Below are positions 8,639 to 15,914 of a DNA stretch of 25,252 bases, piece after piece; within the stretch, counting starts at the first letter, position 1, and the number at the start of each line of letters is the position of its first letter. The DNA lies in the NCBI GenBank assembly GCA_027023165.1, contig JALVWX010000229.1, positions 444 through 25,695 on the forward strand, written 5' to 3'. The notes beneath the pieces were generated by a model. That model searched no databases. It worked only from the letters and a program-made list of their open reading frames with translations, and was not told the origin of the DNA. A program made the translations under genes and the position numbers. Origin of the DNA: Thermococcus sp. GTDB lineage: Archaea > Methanobacteriota_B > Thermococci > Thermococcales > Thermococcaceae.

Positions 8639-9089
8639 GCCCCTCCCTCTTGGCCTGGAGGATTGAGATGATCCCGTCGAGAAGCTCGATGTACTTCTGG
8701 ACGGCCTCCTTGGATATTTCCTTACCGTAGCCAAGCTCCCTGAGCTTCTCCCTGAGCCTCTCATGGTACTCGACGGCGAGGTAGAGGGAGCGCAGGGCTA
8801 TCTCGTTCGACTCCCTGAGCCATTCCCAGCCCTTCTCGGTGAGCCTGTACTTGACCAGCCTTCTCCTGCCCTGGAACTCCTCCCTAGGCTCCAGCAGGCC
8901 CTCATCAACCATCCTTCCCAGCATGGTGTAGAGGTTCCCGTGACTCGGCTTCCAGGTGCCTCCCGTGAGGTTCTCTATCTCCTTGAGTATCTCGTAGCCG
9001 TGGGCCTCCCCCTTAAGACCGACTATCAGGAGTATCATGTTCTTCATGGGGACCGTGAAGAGGTTCCTCACCACTTTGCCGGATTCCAT
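8604..9089 (-). CDS. PadR-family transcriptional regulator
   Basis: This 161-residue protein has the PadR winged-helix signature: LIVGLKGEAHGYEILKEIE, then SHGNLYTMLGRMVDEGLLE and KYRLTEKGWEWL. A C-terminal helical dimerization part follows (about residues 95-160). PadR proteins are mostly repressors that respond to hydrophobic or phenolic compounds and often control an adjacent exporter. Here the gene is divergent from a large MMPL-type transporter across about 120 bases holding ATATGT/ACATAT repeats. GGTGGGAG precedes the ATG. Control of the transporter and autoregulation are inferred from context. Confidence 0.88.
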   Translation of the reverse strand: MESGKVVRNLFTVPMKNMILLIVGLKGEAHGYEILKEIENLTGGTWKPSHGNLYTMLGRMVDEGLLEPREEFQGRRRLVKYRLTEKGWEWLRESNEIALRSLYLAVEYHERLREKLRELGYGKEISKEAVQKYIELLDGIISILQAKREGLKRTLEELGSS

Positions 9090-9121
9090 ACTCCCACCCG
9101 CAAGGTTTTTATAGCCGGCGG

Positions 9122-9165
9122 CGCATATATGTCTGATTCAAACATATCTGGTTTAAACATATTTT
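9122..9165. promoter_or_regulatory. Candidate PadR operator between padR and the exporter
   Basis: ATATGT at 9127-9132 and ACATAT at 9142-9147 form an inverted repeat with a 9-base spacer. AAACATAT occurs at 9140-9147 and again at 9155-9162, and GTTTAAAC is a further palindrome at 9151-9158. PadR/LmrR sites are often of the ATGT-N8-ACAT type, so this is a good candidate. The elements also overlap the A/T stretches best placed to be TATA boxes for both genes. Confidence 0.5.
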
Positions 9166-9210
9166 GGGTAATCATTCGCCCTCATCGTATAAAAGGGTTG
9201 AGGTGGGAGG

Positions 9211-12200
9211 ATGGCCTGGAACGACTGGATAGCCAGACACGCGAGGGTTGTACTCCTCGTCTGGGTCGTCCTGATAATCGCGCTGACGCCGATGGCGGCA
9301 AAGCTCAACAGCGTCACGAGCTACAGCATGGACCAGATGATGCCCATGGGCATAGAATCCGTGGAAGTCCAGAAAATGATGTCCGAGGACTTCTCGAAGG
9401 CCATGAACGAGAACCTGACGTTTCTGATTATAACGAACATCAACGTGAGCAGTCCCGATGCGGAGAAGGCGTACTACGCGTTCAAAGAGCGGGTCGGGGG
9501 GAAGTACGCGTACAACGTCACCTCCTACTACGACGCGGTTGACTCCCTCAGGGAGAGGAGCTACAGCACGGCCCTGAACCTGACGATGATGACCGCGAAC
9601 ATCACGGGACTCCTCTACAGAACCGCCGTGGAGACCAGCGAGGGCTTTGGAAAGACCCTGACGGCCGTGTACGCACTGGCCAACACTACGGAAATGACCA
9701 GGGAATCCCTCGTCGGGACGGCGGGGGCCTACCTCAAGCTCACCGCGGAGCTGAGGCTGCTCTACGGCAGGATGAACAAAACGGCGGAGCTGATAAAGGG
9801 AGCGGACGCGGCCTACCTGAGGATAGCGGCCGAGAATCCGAACCTAACGGCGGAGGAGAGGAAAAAGGCCCTTGAAGAGGTTCTCTATGGAAAGGTCAAC
9901 GAGAGCGCCAGGCCCCTTGTTCCCGCAGTAGTCGAGACCGTCATCGCCTACGACCCCGTTCCGAACGGAACCCTGCTCAGGAACCCCGAACTCCTGGAGA
10001 ACGCCACCGTGGAGCTGACATACAGCCTTATGAGCGGGCGCGGGAGGGTCCTCCCCAAGGAGGTTCTTCACGCGGTTTACAGGAGCGGTGGAAGCGAGGA
10101 GGTATTGGGGAACATAGCCGCCGGAGTACTGGAGAGAGAAATGAGGGAGAGGCTGACGGGGAAGGTTCCAAACCCCGAGAAAGCGGCCAGGGTGCTGGTT
10201 GAAACCGCGTCCAGGGATCCACAGGGGATACTGAGCGGGAAAAGCCTGGAGAACGCCACGGTAGCGGCCGTTCTTTCCCTCATGCCGCCTGGGGAGATGC
10301 CCGGTGCAGAGGAGTTGGTGAGGGCGCTGTACAACGGGGCTGACCCACGGGAGCTGGCAGAGGAGACGTTTCTGAAGGAACTGGAGGAGAGGCTCGCGGA
10401 GAACCTCCCGCCTGGAACTCTGGAGGGCGTTAAAGAAGCCGTACTGTCGCTCAGCAGGGAAGTGGTAAAGGGCTATCCAATGGACGAGGATGAGATAGAG
10501 GCCCTCGTTAAGAGAACGGCCGAGGGGATCATCGGCTCATACCTGGAGGAAGCCGGGGATGTGGGTTCCGGCCTCAACGTCACCCAGCTGGTGGAGATAG
10601 CCTACGAATTCAAGGACGGGCCGGAAGGAGTTACGAGGGAAGCGGTCAAGCCCATAGCGAAGCAGATTTACGAACACCTTTACTCGCTGATGGGCGCGTA
10701 CATAAACGGCCTCAAGAGCGAGGACAACACCAGCATACTCGTAACGTTCATCCCGGCGGGAAAAACCGCCGCAGGCCAGGACGAGTACCGGTATCTGGCT
10801 GGAAACGCCGCCCTCGTCAAAAAGACCGCCCTTGAGGAGTTCGGAAGGTACTACCCGAAAGTCACTGGAGCACTCGGGGGGACTCCCGTCCAGATGCATG
10901 AAATGCTCATTCTCGGCCAGGAGGACAACCAGAAGACCACGAGGTTCAGCGTTGTGGGGGCGCTGATAATCCTGTTCATCCTCATGGGGGCGGCGGTTCT
11001 GGCGACGATACTGCCATTCACGGGCGTTGGAACCGCCCTGCTCACCAGCTTTGGAATCATCTACCTCCTGGCCAGGGGAGACATCATGAACGTGGGCAAC
11101 TGGGCCGTGATGATAGCGGTAACGACGGCCCTGGGCCTCGGTATCGACTACTCCACCTACTACCTGCACAGGTTCAGGGAGTATCTGGCTGAGGGCTACG
11201 ACCACGAGAGGGCCGTTGCCGAGGCTCTGCGGCGCTCAAAGGACGCGGTTTTAGCGAGTGCCGCAACTGACATAATAGCATTTGCCAGCTTCGTCCTCGC
11301 CTGGGAGTTCCCGATGTTCAGGCAGATGGGAACCATAGCACCCCTCGCGGTCGTCGCGGTCCTCCTGGCCAGCCTGACGTTCATCCCCGCTATGACGGCC
11401 CTGGTCGGCAACAGGAGAATATTCTGGTGGCCGAGAAAGCTCGAAAAGCACCTGAAGGGCATAAACGTCCACGAGAGGAGCGGAATCGCGGAGTGGGCGG
11501 TCAGGCACGCGAAGCTCGTCCTCCTGATTGCACTTCTCATAGCCGCCCCGGCGACCTACGCCTTCTTCACCTTTGACGGGAGCCACGACCTGACCCTCTT
11601 CCTCCCGGAGAACAGCGAAACCTACCACTTCATCCAGCTGAGCCAGGAGAAGTTCGGGGCGGCGGTGGCCTCGCCGTACTACGTGATCCTGGAGTTCAAG
11701 GAACCCCTGAGCAACCAGGAGTTAAGGATCATCGAAAGGATAAGCGAGCACCTCCGGGATATGAACGGGGTAACCTCCGTCTACTCCCCGACGATGCCCT
11801 ATGGAAAGCCGGTGAAGAACCTCACGCTGGAGGAGATACAGGCCCTGGGAGGAGACCGCTACATCTCAGGGGACGGGAAACGGGTGCTCATCCAGGTGAG
11901 CGCGAGGTACGGGGAGAACAGCGATGAGGCCAAGCGGCTCATAAGGGAGATGCGGGCCTACCTGCGGGAGGAAGCGGAGAAAACCCCCGAACTGGAGAGG
12001 GCACTCGTGGGGGGAAACGCGGCGCTCTCACTGGATCTCAGCGAGAGGATCAACGACGTCTTCTGGCACAGAATCCTGCCAGTGGCCCTGATCCTGATGT
12101 TCCTCTCGCTGATACCTACACTCAGGGGGATGCCCGCGGTGATGGCCACCGTCGGCACCATATTCCTGGGCGTCATGACGAGCATCTGGGTATCAACGTG

Positions 12201-12594
12201 GCTCTTTGAGAGGGTCTTCGGCCAGGGGGTCATGTGGTTCCTGCCACTCATGGTCTTCGTCGTCCTCATGGGAGTGGGCATCGACTACAACAGCTTCTAC
12301 CTGGTGAAGGCCAGGGACGAGTTCGAGAGAAGAGAGCCGGACGAGTCGCTCATCGTTGCCGCAGGGACCATGGACAAACTCGTGCTCGGGCTGGCGGCTG
12401 TACTCGCGACCACCTACGGGGCACTGATGCTCAGCGGCACCTGGGGAATGAGGGAGATAGGCTTCACCCTCGCGGCTGGGGTGCTCCTGACTGCAACGCT
12501 CGCCGTCTACTTCATAGGGCCGGCCTTCATGAGCCTCTTCGGAAAGAAGGCCTGGTGGCCGCTGTTCAAGAACCATGAGAAAGCAGAGAAGTAA
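9211..12594 (+). CDS. MMPL/RND-superfamily exporter with very large outer domain
   Basis: This 1127-residue transporter has the two-half layout of MMPL proteins: one membrane segment at about residues 12-30, an outer domain to about 575, five more segments to about 730, a second single segment near 770, a second outer domain to about 950, and five final segments. Each half has the proton-relay-like motif of the family, LGLGIDYSTYYLHRF near 640 and MGVGIDYNSFYLV near 1020. Relatives move lipids or hydrophobic compounds out of cells using the ion gradient. The first outer domain is helix-rich and carries about a dozen N-X-S/T sequons, which fits glycosylation outside the cell. GAGGTGGGAGG precedes the ATG. 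PadR upstream is the likely regulator. Confidence 0.9.
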   Translation: MAWNDWIARHARVVLLVWVVLIIALTPMAAKLNSVTSYSMDQMMPMGIESVEVQKMMSEDFSKAMNENLTFLIITNINVSSPDAEKAYYAFKERVGGKYAYNVTSYYDAVDSLRERSYSTALNLTMMTANITGLLYRTAVETSEGFGKTLTAVYALANTTEMTRESLVGTAGAYLKLTAELRLLYGRMNKTAELIKGADAAYLRIAAENPNLTAEERKKALEEVLYGKVNESARPLVPAVVETVIAYDPVPNGTLLRNPELLENATVELTYSLMSGRGRVLPKEVLHAVYRSGGSEEVLGNIAAGVLEREMRERLTGKVPNPEKAARVLVETASRDPQGILSGKSLENATVAAVLSLMPPGEMPGAEELVRALYNGADPRELAEETFLKELEERLAENLPPGTLEGVKEAVLSLSREVVKGYPMDEDEIEALVKRTAEGIIGSYLEEAGDVGSGLNVTQLVEIAYEFKDGPEGVTREAVKPIAKQIYEHLYSLMGAYINGLKSEDNTSILVTFIPAGKTAAGQDEYRYLAGNAALVKKTALEEFGRYYPKVTGALGGTPVQMHEMLILGQEDNQKTTRFSVVGALIILFILMGAAVLATILPFTGVGTALLTSFGIIYLLARGDIMNVGNWAVMIAVTTALGLGIDYSTYYLHRFREYLAEGYDHERAVAEALRRSKDAVLASAATDIIAFASFVLAWEFPMFRQMGTIAPLAVVAVLLASLTFIPAMTALVGNRRIFWWPRKLEKHLKGINVHERSGIAEWAVRHAKLVLLIALLIAAPATYAFFTFDGSHDLTLFLPENSETYHFIQLSQEKFGAAVASPYYVILEFKEPLSNQELRIIERISEHLRDMNGVTSVYSPTMPYGKPVKNLTLEEIQALGGDRYISGDGKRVLIQVSARYGENSDEAKRLIREMRAYLREEAEKTPELERALVGGNAALSLDLSERINDVFWHRILPVALILMFLSLIPTLRGMPAVMATVGTIFLGVMTSIWVSTWLFERVFGQGVMWFLPLMVFVVLMGVGIDYNSFYLVKARDEFERREPDESLIVAAGTMDKLVLGLAAVLATTYGALMLSGTWGMREIGFTLAAGVLLTATLAVYFIGPAFMSLFGKKAWWPLFKNHEKAEK

Positions 12595-12627
12595 CCCTGC
12601 CCCTTTCTCCTTTTATCAATCCTGCAA

Positions 12628-12638
12628 CTTTTAAATAT
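12628..12638 (+). promoter_or_regulatory. TATA box of hicB
   Basis: CTTTTAAATAT is centred about 35 bases ahead of the hicB ATG at 12668. The predicted leader is under 10 bases and contains GGTGATGG. Confidence 0.5.
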
Positions 12639-12667
12639 CCCCATCATAAACTCTAGATGGTGATGGT

Positions 12668-12898
12668 ATGAGGTTTAAGGTCATCCTCGAGCCACAGCCC
12701 GAAGGCGGCTACGTGGCCTATGTCCCGGCCCTTCCAGGTTGCTTTAGCCAAGGTGAAACTAGGGAAGAGGCCCTAAAGAACATCAGGGAGGCCATAGAAC
12801 TATACCTTGAAACCGTGGAGGAAAGAGAGCTAAAAAGAACCCGGCGTGAACTCTTGAAAAACCACGAGGGAAGCACCATAGTCGAGGTATCAGTATGA
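12668..12898 (+). CDS. hicB: HicB-family antitoxin
   Basis: The 76-residue protein is a single HicB domain: FKVILEPQPEGGYVAYVPALPGCFSQGETREEALKNIREAIELYLE is the standard partly degraded RNase H-like fold with the PALPGC and GxTxxEAxxN pattern. HicB neutralizes the HicA mRNA interferase and, when it carries a DNA-binding tail, represses the operon. This short form lacks an obvious tail domain. Its stop overlaps the ATG of hicA by 4 bases. Because the adjacent hicA is frameshifted, HicB may now be an orphan or may act on another HicA. Confidence 0.88.
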   Translation: MRFKVILEPQPEGGYVAYVPALPGCFSQGETREEALKNIREAIELYLETVEERELKRTRRELLKNHEGSTIVEVSV

Positions 12899-13127
12899 GC
12901 AAACTCCCCCGAGATGTTTCTGGAATGGATGCAATAAAAGCCCTCAAAAAGACACCGGTTACACCCCAGTCAGACAGAGGGGTTCTCATGTGATACTCGA
13001 AAACCGGGAGGATAAACTAATAGTGGTTCCGCTCCACAAAAGGCTAAAAACAGGTCTTCTAAGGGCCATCATTAAAGAAGCGGGCTTAACGATTGAGGAA
13101 TTTATCGAGCTTTTGAAAGACCCCTAA
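12895..13127 (+). pseudogene. hicA: hicA toxin gene broken by a frameshift
   Basis: The first frame reads MSKLPRDVSGMDAIKALKK and then stops at 12991-12993. From about 12950 the HicA sequence continues in another frame: TGYTPVRQRGSHVILENRED, then VVPLHKRLKTGLLRAIIKEA and a short helix ending at 13125-13127. The latter part includes the conserved GSH active-site stretch and the HxxLxxGxLRxII region. Removing two bases from GACACC near 12948-12952 would restore one frame of 76 residues, so a duplicated AC dinucleotide is the simplest cause. The local sequence is not a convincing slippery site for programmed shifting. A sequencing error is also possible. Confidence 0.85.
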
Positions 13128-13145
13128 ACCCAGGTGAGGACTAAA

Positions 13146-13355
13146 ATGAAAAAGCTCAAAATCTACATTCCCGACATCAAGTTCCCCTCGCAGGACCGGG
13201 GGGTTTCACCCCCCACGTCCTTGCCAACCCCCTCCCCCCGAGAGTGGGGCTTCGCCCCACATAAACCGGGAAACTACGTTTCCCAGACCCTTCCTCCTCT
13301 TTTAAACACCGGAGGGGGCTACGCCCCCTACAACCCCCTTTCTGAGGTGAGTTAA
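13146..13355 (+). pseudogene. Truncated duplicate of the radical SAM gene start
   Basis: The first 15 codons give MKKLKIYIPDIKFPS, against MRKLKIYIPGIKFPS in the intact gene at 13356. Most of the DNA differences are synonymous, so the copy diverged while it was still under selection and was later truncated. A ribosome site AGGTGAG remains ahead of it. After codon 15 the homology ends, and low-complexity sequence full of hairpins follows up to the TAA at 13353-13355, which touches the intact gene's ATG. The remaining frame (proline- and glycine-rich) does not look like a functional protein. Confidence 0.7.
13198..13329. repeat. Array of four 17-base hairpins, each 7-3-7
   Basis: Four perfect inverted repeats follow one another, each with a 7-base stem and a 3-base loop: 13198-13214 (GGGGGGT, loop TTC), 13244-13260 (GTGGGGC, loop TTC), 13268-13284 (GGGAAAC, loop TAC) and 13313-13329 (AGGGGGC, loop TAC). 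Pyrimidine-rich tracts separate them. The geometry is the same while the stem sequences differ, which is unlike a single copied repeat. The role is unknown. Confidence 0.85.
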
Positions 13356-14183
13356 ATGAGAAAGCTCAAAATATACATCCCAGGCATAAAATTTCCATCA
13401 ATCTCGCTCACGGGCAATGCCTGCGCTTTAAACTGCGCCCACTGCGGGAGGCACTACCTGGAGGGTATGCGAAAGCCCGAGCGGGGAGAGCTTTTGAACT
13501 ACTGCCTCAACCTCGATAGGAAGGGCTACCTCGGCTGTCTGCTGAGCGGCGGGATGGACGGAAGGCTGAAGGTCCCCCTCGACTTCTACGCGGACGAGAT
13601 AAAGGAGATAAAGCGGAGAACGAACCTGAAGCTAAACGCCCACGTGGGATTCATTGATGAGACAGATTTGGAATGGCTTCGATGGGTTGACGTCGTTTCC
13701 CTCGACTTCGTTGGCGATAACGAAGTGATAAAGCGCGTTTACAGAATAGACAAGACCACGGAGGATTACCTGAGAGTCCTCGACCTCTTGACAGAAGCCG
13801 GCGTAAGAGTTGCACCGCACATAACCATCGGTCTAGACTTCGGGAGAATTCACTGGGAGTACAGTGCGATAGACCTGCTGATGAACTACCCGATAGACGT
13901 CATCGTCCTGGACGTCCTAATACCAACGAAAGGAACCGAGATGGAAAACGTTCCCAAGCCGGGCGTTGAGGAGAGCCTCGACGTGGTGAGGTACGCTCGC
14001 GAGCGCTTTGATGGGGAGATAAGCATAGGCTGCATGCGCCCGCTCGGGAGATGGAGACTCGATTTCGACAGGGGGGCGGTTTTGGCCGGCGTTGACAGGC
14101 TGACGAACCCGCCGAGGAAAATAATCGAGTGGGCAAAAACTGTAAGGGAAGTGGAGGTAATCTACGAGTGCTGCGTCATGTAG
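13356..14183 (+). CDS. Radical SAM protein, biotin synthase-like (possible LipS-type lipoate synthase subunit)
   Basis: This 275-residue protein has the radical SAM cluster motif CALNCAHC (CX3CX2C) near residue 24, so it should bind a [4Fe-4S] cluster and cleave S-adenosylmethionine. Further cysteines at LGCLLSGG, IGCMRPLG and the C-terminal YECCVM may hold a second cluster. Such proteins were long annotated as biotin synthase-related. In T. kodakarensis a pair of them was shown to form an unusual lipoate synthase (LipS1/LipS2), and I recall one member lying close to enolase as here. That assignment rests on memory of synteny and motif layout. GAGGTGA precedes the ATG by 5 bases. A diverged, truncated copy of the gene start lies directly upstream. 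Confidence 0.8.
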   Translation: MRKLKIYIPGIKFPSISLTGNACALNCAHCGRHYLEGMRKPERGELLNYCLNLDRKGYLGCLLSGGMDGRLKVPLDFYADEIKEIKRRTNLKLNAHVGFIDETDLEWLRWVDVVSLDFVGDNEVIKRVYRIDKTTEDYLRVLDLLTEAGVRVAPHITIGLDFGRIHWEYSAIDLLMNYPIDVIVLDVLIPTKGTEMENVPKPGVEESLDVVRYARERFDGEISIGCMRPLGRWRLDFDRGAVLAGVDRLTNPPRKIIEWAKTVREVEVIYECCVM

Positions 14184-14251
14184 CTGGGAGGCTCACCAAA
14201 CCTCGCTTCATCACAAATCAGAAAGGAGAACGCCGATCATCGCCCCTGGCT

Positions 14252-14704
14252 TCACAGCTCCTCTTTCACAGTGACAAAGGACACCATCGTGACCGTCTGT
14301 TCTATGCCCCGTATCTCCCTCAGCCTGTCCACGACTATCTGGCCGACCTCTTCAGAGCTGGGGGCGCGGACCTTTATCAGGAGGTCCCACTCGCCGGCTA
14401 TTATGTGCACCTCGTAGACCCCATCGAGGGCCGCTATCCTCTCCGCCACTTCCCTCTGGTTTAGGCCGGAATCCGGGTCGTAGCGCGCCAGAATGAAGGC
14501 CGTTGTGCCGAGGTTGAGCTTCTTGTAGTTCGGCTTGACCGTGAACTTCTCTATTACACCCTCTTCGACGAGCTTTTTAATGCGGTAGTGGACGGTCGTC
14601 CTCGGTATGCCGAGCTTCTTGCTCAGGCTGGCTATGTTCTCCCTCGCGTTCTCCTTAAGCTCCTTCAACAGGCGAAGATCTGTGTTATCGAGCGAACCGG
14701 ACAT
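14252..14704 (-). CDS. Lrp/AsnC-family transcriptional regulator
   Basis: The 150-residue protein has the standard two-part layout. An N-terminal helix-turn-helix reads LDNTDLRLLKELKENARENI and then GIPRTTVHYRIKKLVEEGVI. A C-terminal RAM ligand-binding domain follows, with VYEVHIIAGEWDLLIKVRAP. Such proteins form dimers or octamers and sense amino acids. The ATG at 14704 is used because it opens directly on the conserved part; an in-frame ATG at 14722 is possible. It lies 54 bases after rdgB on the same strand and is convergent with the radical SAM gene. Targets cannot be read from the sequence. Confidence 0.9.
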   Translation of the reverse strand: MSGSLDNTDLRLLKELKENARENIASLSKKLGIPRTTVHYRIKKLVEEGVIEKFTVKPNYKKLNLGTTAFILARYDPDSGLNQREVAERIAALDGVYEVHIIAGEWDLLIKVRAPSSEEVGQIVVDRLREIRGIEQTVTMVSFVTVKEEL

Positions 14705-14758
14705 GGTGACCCCCTTCGTCATCTGTACAAATACCGCTGGATAGTTTGAATCACAGGC

Positions 14759-15313
14759 TTATTTAAGGTTTTCCTTTAGCCACTCTGCGAAGGCTTTTAA
14801 AGCCCTCCCCCTGTGGGATATCTCGTTCTTCTCCTCAGTCGTCATTTCGGCAAAAGTCACCCCGAATCCTGACGGCCTGAAAATCGGATCGAAGCCAAAG
14901 CCACCAGAGCCGCGCTTCTCGCGGATTATTTCCCCGTCAACCCTGCCCATGAAGAGGTGAACTTCACCGTCCCAGTAGGCTACAACGCTCTTGAAGTAGG
15001 CGCTCCTGTCATTGACCCCTTCCAGGAGCTTCAGAATGCCGTCGATGCCGAGGGTCCTGTACACGTAGGCGGAGTAAACGCCGGGGAAGCCCTTGAGGGC
15101 ATCGATGAAGAGTCCAGAATCGTCAAGGAAAAAAGGCCCCTCTACCCTCCCGGCGAGCCACCTAACGCCGTACTCAGCTACTTCCTCCAGCGTATCCGCC
15201 TGTATCTCAGGATAGGGAAAGCGAAGCTGGTAAATCTCGACGCCAAGGGGTTCGAAGTACTTCTTAGCTTCTTCCACCTTTCCGGGATTCGACGTGATGA
15301 AGGCAATCCTCAT
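14759..15313 (-). CDS. rdgB: XTP/dITP diphosphatase (RdgB/HAM1 family)
   Basis: This 184-residue enzyme hydrolyses non-canonical purine triphosphates (XTP, ITP, dITP) to monophosphates and pyrophosphate, keeping deaminated bases out of nucleic acids. All family motifs are present: [15 protein letters not shown] at the start, [31 protein letters not shown], and [13 protein letters not shown]. The length is normal. GGTGG precedes the ATG by a few bases, and a TATA element CTTTTTACC at about 15343-15352 is properly spaced. It may be co-transcribed with the downstream Lrp-type regulator. Confidence 0.95.
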   Translation of the reverse strand: MRIAFITSNPGKVEEAKKYFEPLGVEIYQLRFPYPEIQADTLEEVAEYGVRWLAGRVEGPFFLDDSGLFIDALKGFPGVYSAYVYRTLGIDGILKLLEGVNDRSAYFKSVVAYWDGEVHLFMGRVDGEIIREKRGSGGFGFDPIFRPSGFGVTFAEMTTEEKNEISHRGRALKAFAEWLKENLK

Positions 15314-15359
15314 GGAACCACCGGAAGAAGAAACCGAAAAGAGGTAAAAAGGTTGTCGT

Positions 15360-15848
15360 TCAGTCTATCTTGTAGCCTATCTTCTCGACAAGCTCTCTGC
15401 GTTCCCTCTTGAGTTCCTCGTCCTCGATCCTGTTGGCGGCCTTTCCGTCAACCACGCCGAGGACGCTCCTTCCGAGTTCAGTTTCAGCCACTATGACCTG
15501 GAAGGGGTTCTCGCTGGCCCCGTAGACCATGGCAACTGCCGGGTGGTTCTTGACGGCGTTGAGAACGTTTATCGGGAAGGCGTTCTTCATGAGGATGACG
15601 AAGACGTGGCCCGCACCGATCTTCAGCGCGTTCTTGGCAGCAAGCTGCTCAAGCTGCTCGTCGTTCCCGGTGAAGCGGGTAAGCTGGGGTTTGGCCTCGT
15701 TCATCCCTATCCCGAACTTTATGCCTGGAACAGTCGTGAGGAGGGTTTTCGCCAGGTCATCAACGGTGAATATCGAGAAGTTGCCCTGCCCGATTATGAC
15801 CTCAACCCCCTCGGGCTTCTCTATATCAACGACCTCTATCTTCACCAT
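15360..15848 (-). CDS. DUF355, adenosine-specific kinase-like protein
   Basis: The 162-residue protein matches the DUF355 (Adenosine_kin) family across its length, with [54 protein letters not shown] and [15 protein letters not shown]. Databases label it adenosine-specific kinase, although the fold is unlike ordinary adenosine kinases and the activity is thinly documented. The ATG at 15848 is chosen because GGTGATG lies just before it; upstream in-frame starts overlap that site. It is divergent from the tandem-HTH regulator and shares a short promoter region with it. Confidence 0.88.
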   Translation of the reverse strand: MVKIEVVDIEKPEGVEVIIGQGNFSIFTVDDLAKTLLTTVPGIKFGIGMNEAKPQLTRFTGNDEQLEQLAAKNALKIGAGHVFVILMKNAFPINVLNAVKNHPAVAMVYGASENPFQVIVAETELGRSVLGVVDGKAANRIEDEELKRERRELVEKIGYKID

Positions 15849-15864
15849 GGTCATCACCGGAAGG

Positions 15865-15889
15865 GTTTAATATGTGAAACGATATAACC
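15865..15889. promoter_or_regulatory. Overlapping divergent promoters
   Basis: GTTTAATATG at 15865-15874 is spaced for the rightward gene at 15915, and the minus-strand reading of GATATAAC (about 15881-15888) is spaced for the leftward gene at 15848. The two TATA elements cross over, so transcription complexes on the two strands would compete. Confidence 0.45.
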
Positions 15890-15914
15890 TTTTCCCGCCG
15901 AAACGGTGAGTAAA

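Noticed and set aside
12645..12668. Operator for HicB autoregulation (CATCA and TGATG around the start).
   Set aside because: The half-sites are short and TGATG is part of the ribosome site; this HicB also lacks an obvious DNA-binding domain.
12930..12960. Programmed frameshifting in hicA at the CAAAAAG stretch.
   Set aside because: The -1 shift needed would not re-pair the tRNAs at this heptamer (C AAA AAG), and a two-base AC duplication explains the frame change more simply.
13198..13329. CRISPR array or tRNA-like structure.
   Set aside because: The hairpins differ in stem sequence and have no constant repeat or regular spacer length, and no tRNA arms can be drawn.
13134..13355. A reading frame of 73 residues ahead of the radical SAM gene taken as a real small protein.
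   Set aside because: Only its first 15 codons resemble protein; the rest is produced by hairpins and C-rich tracts, so it is recorded as a truncated duplicate.
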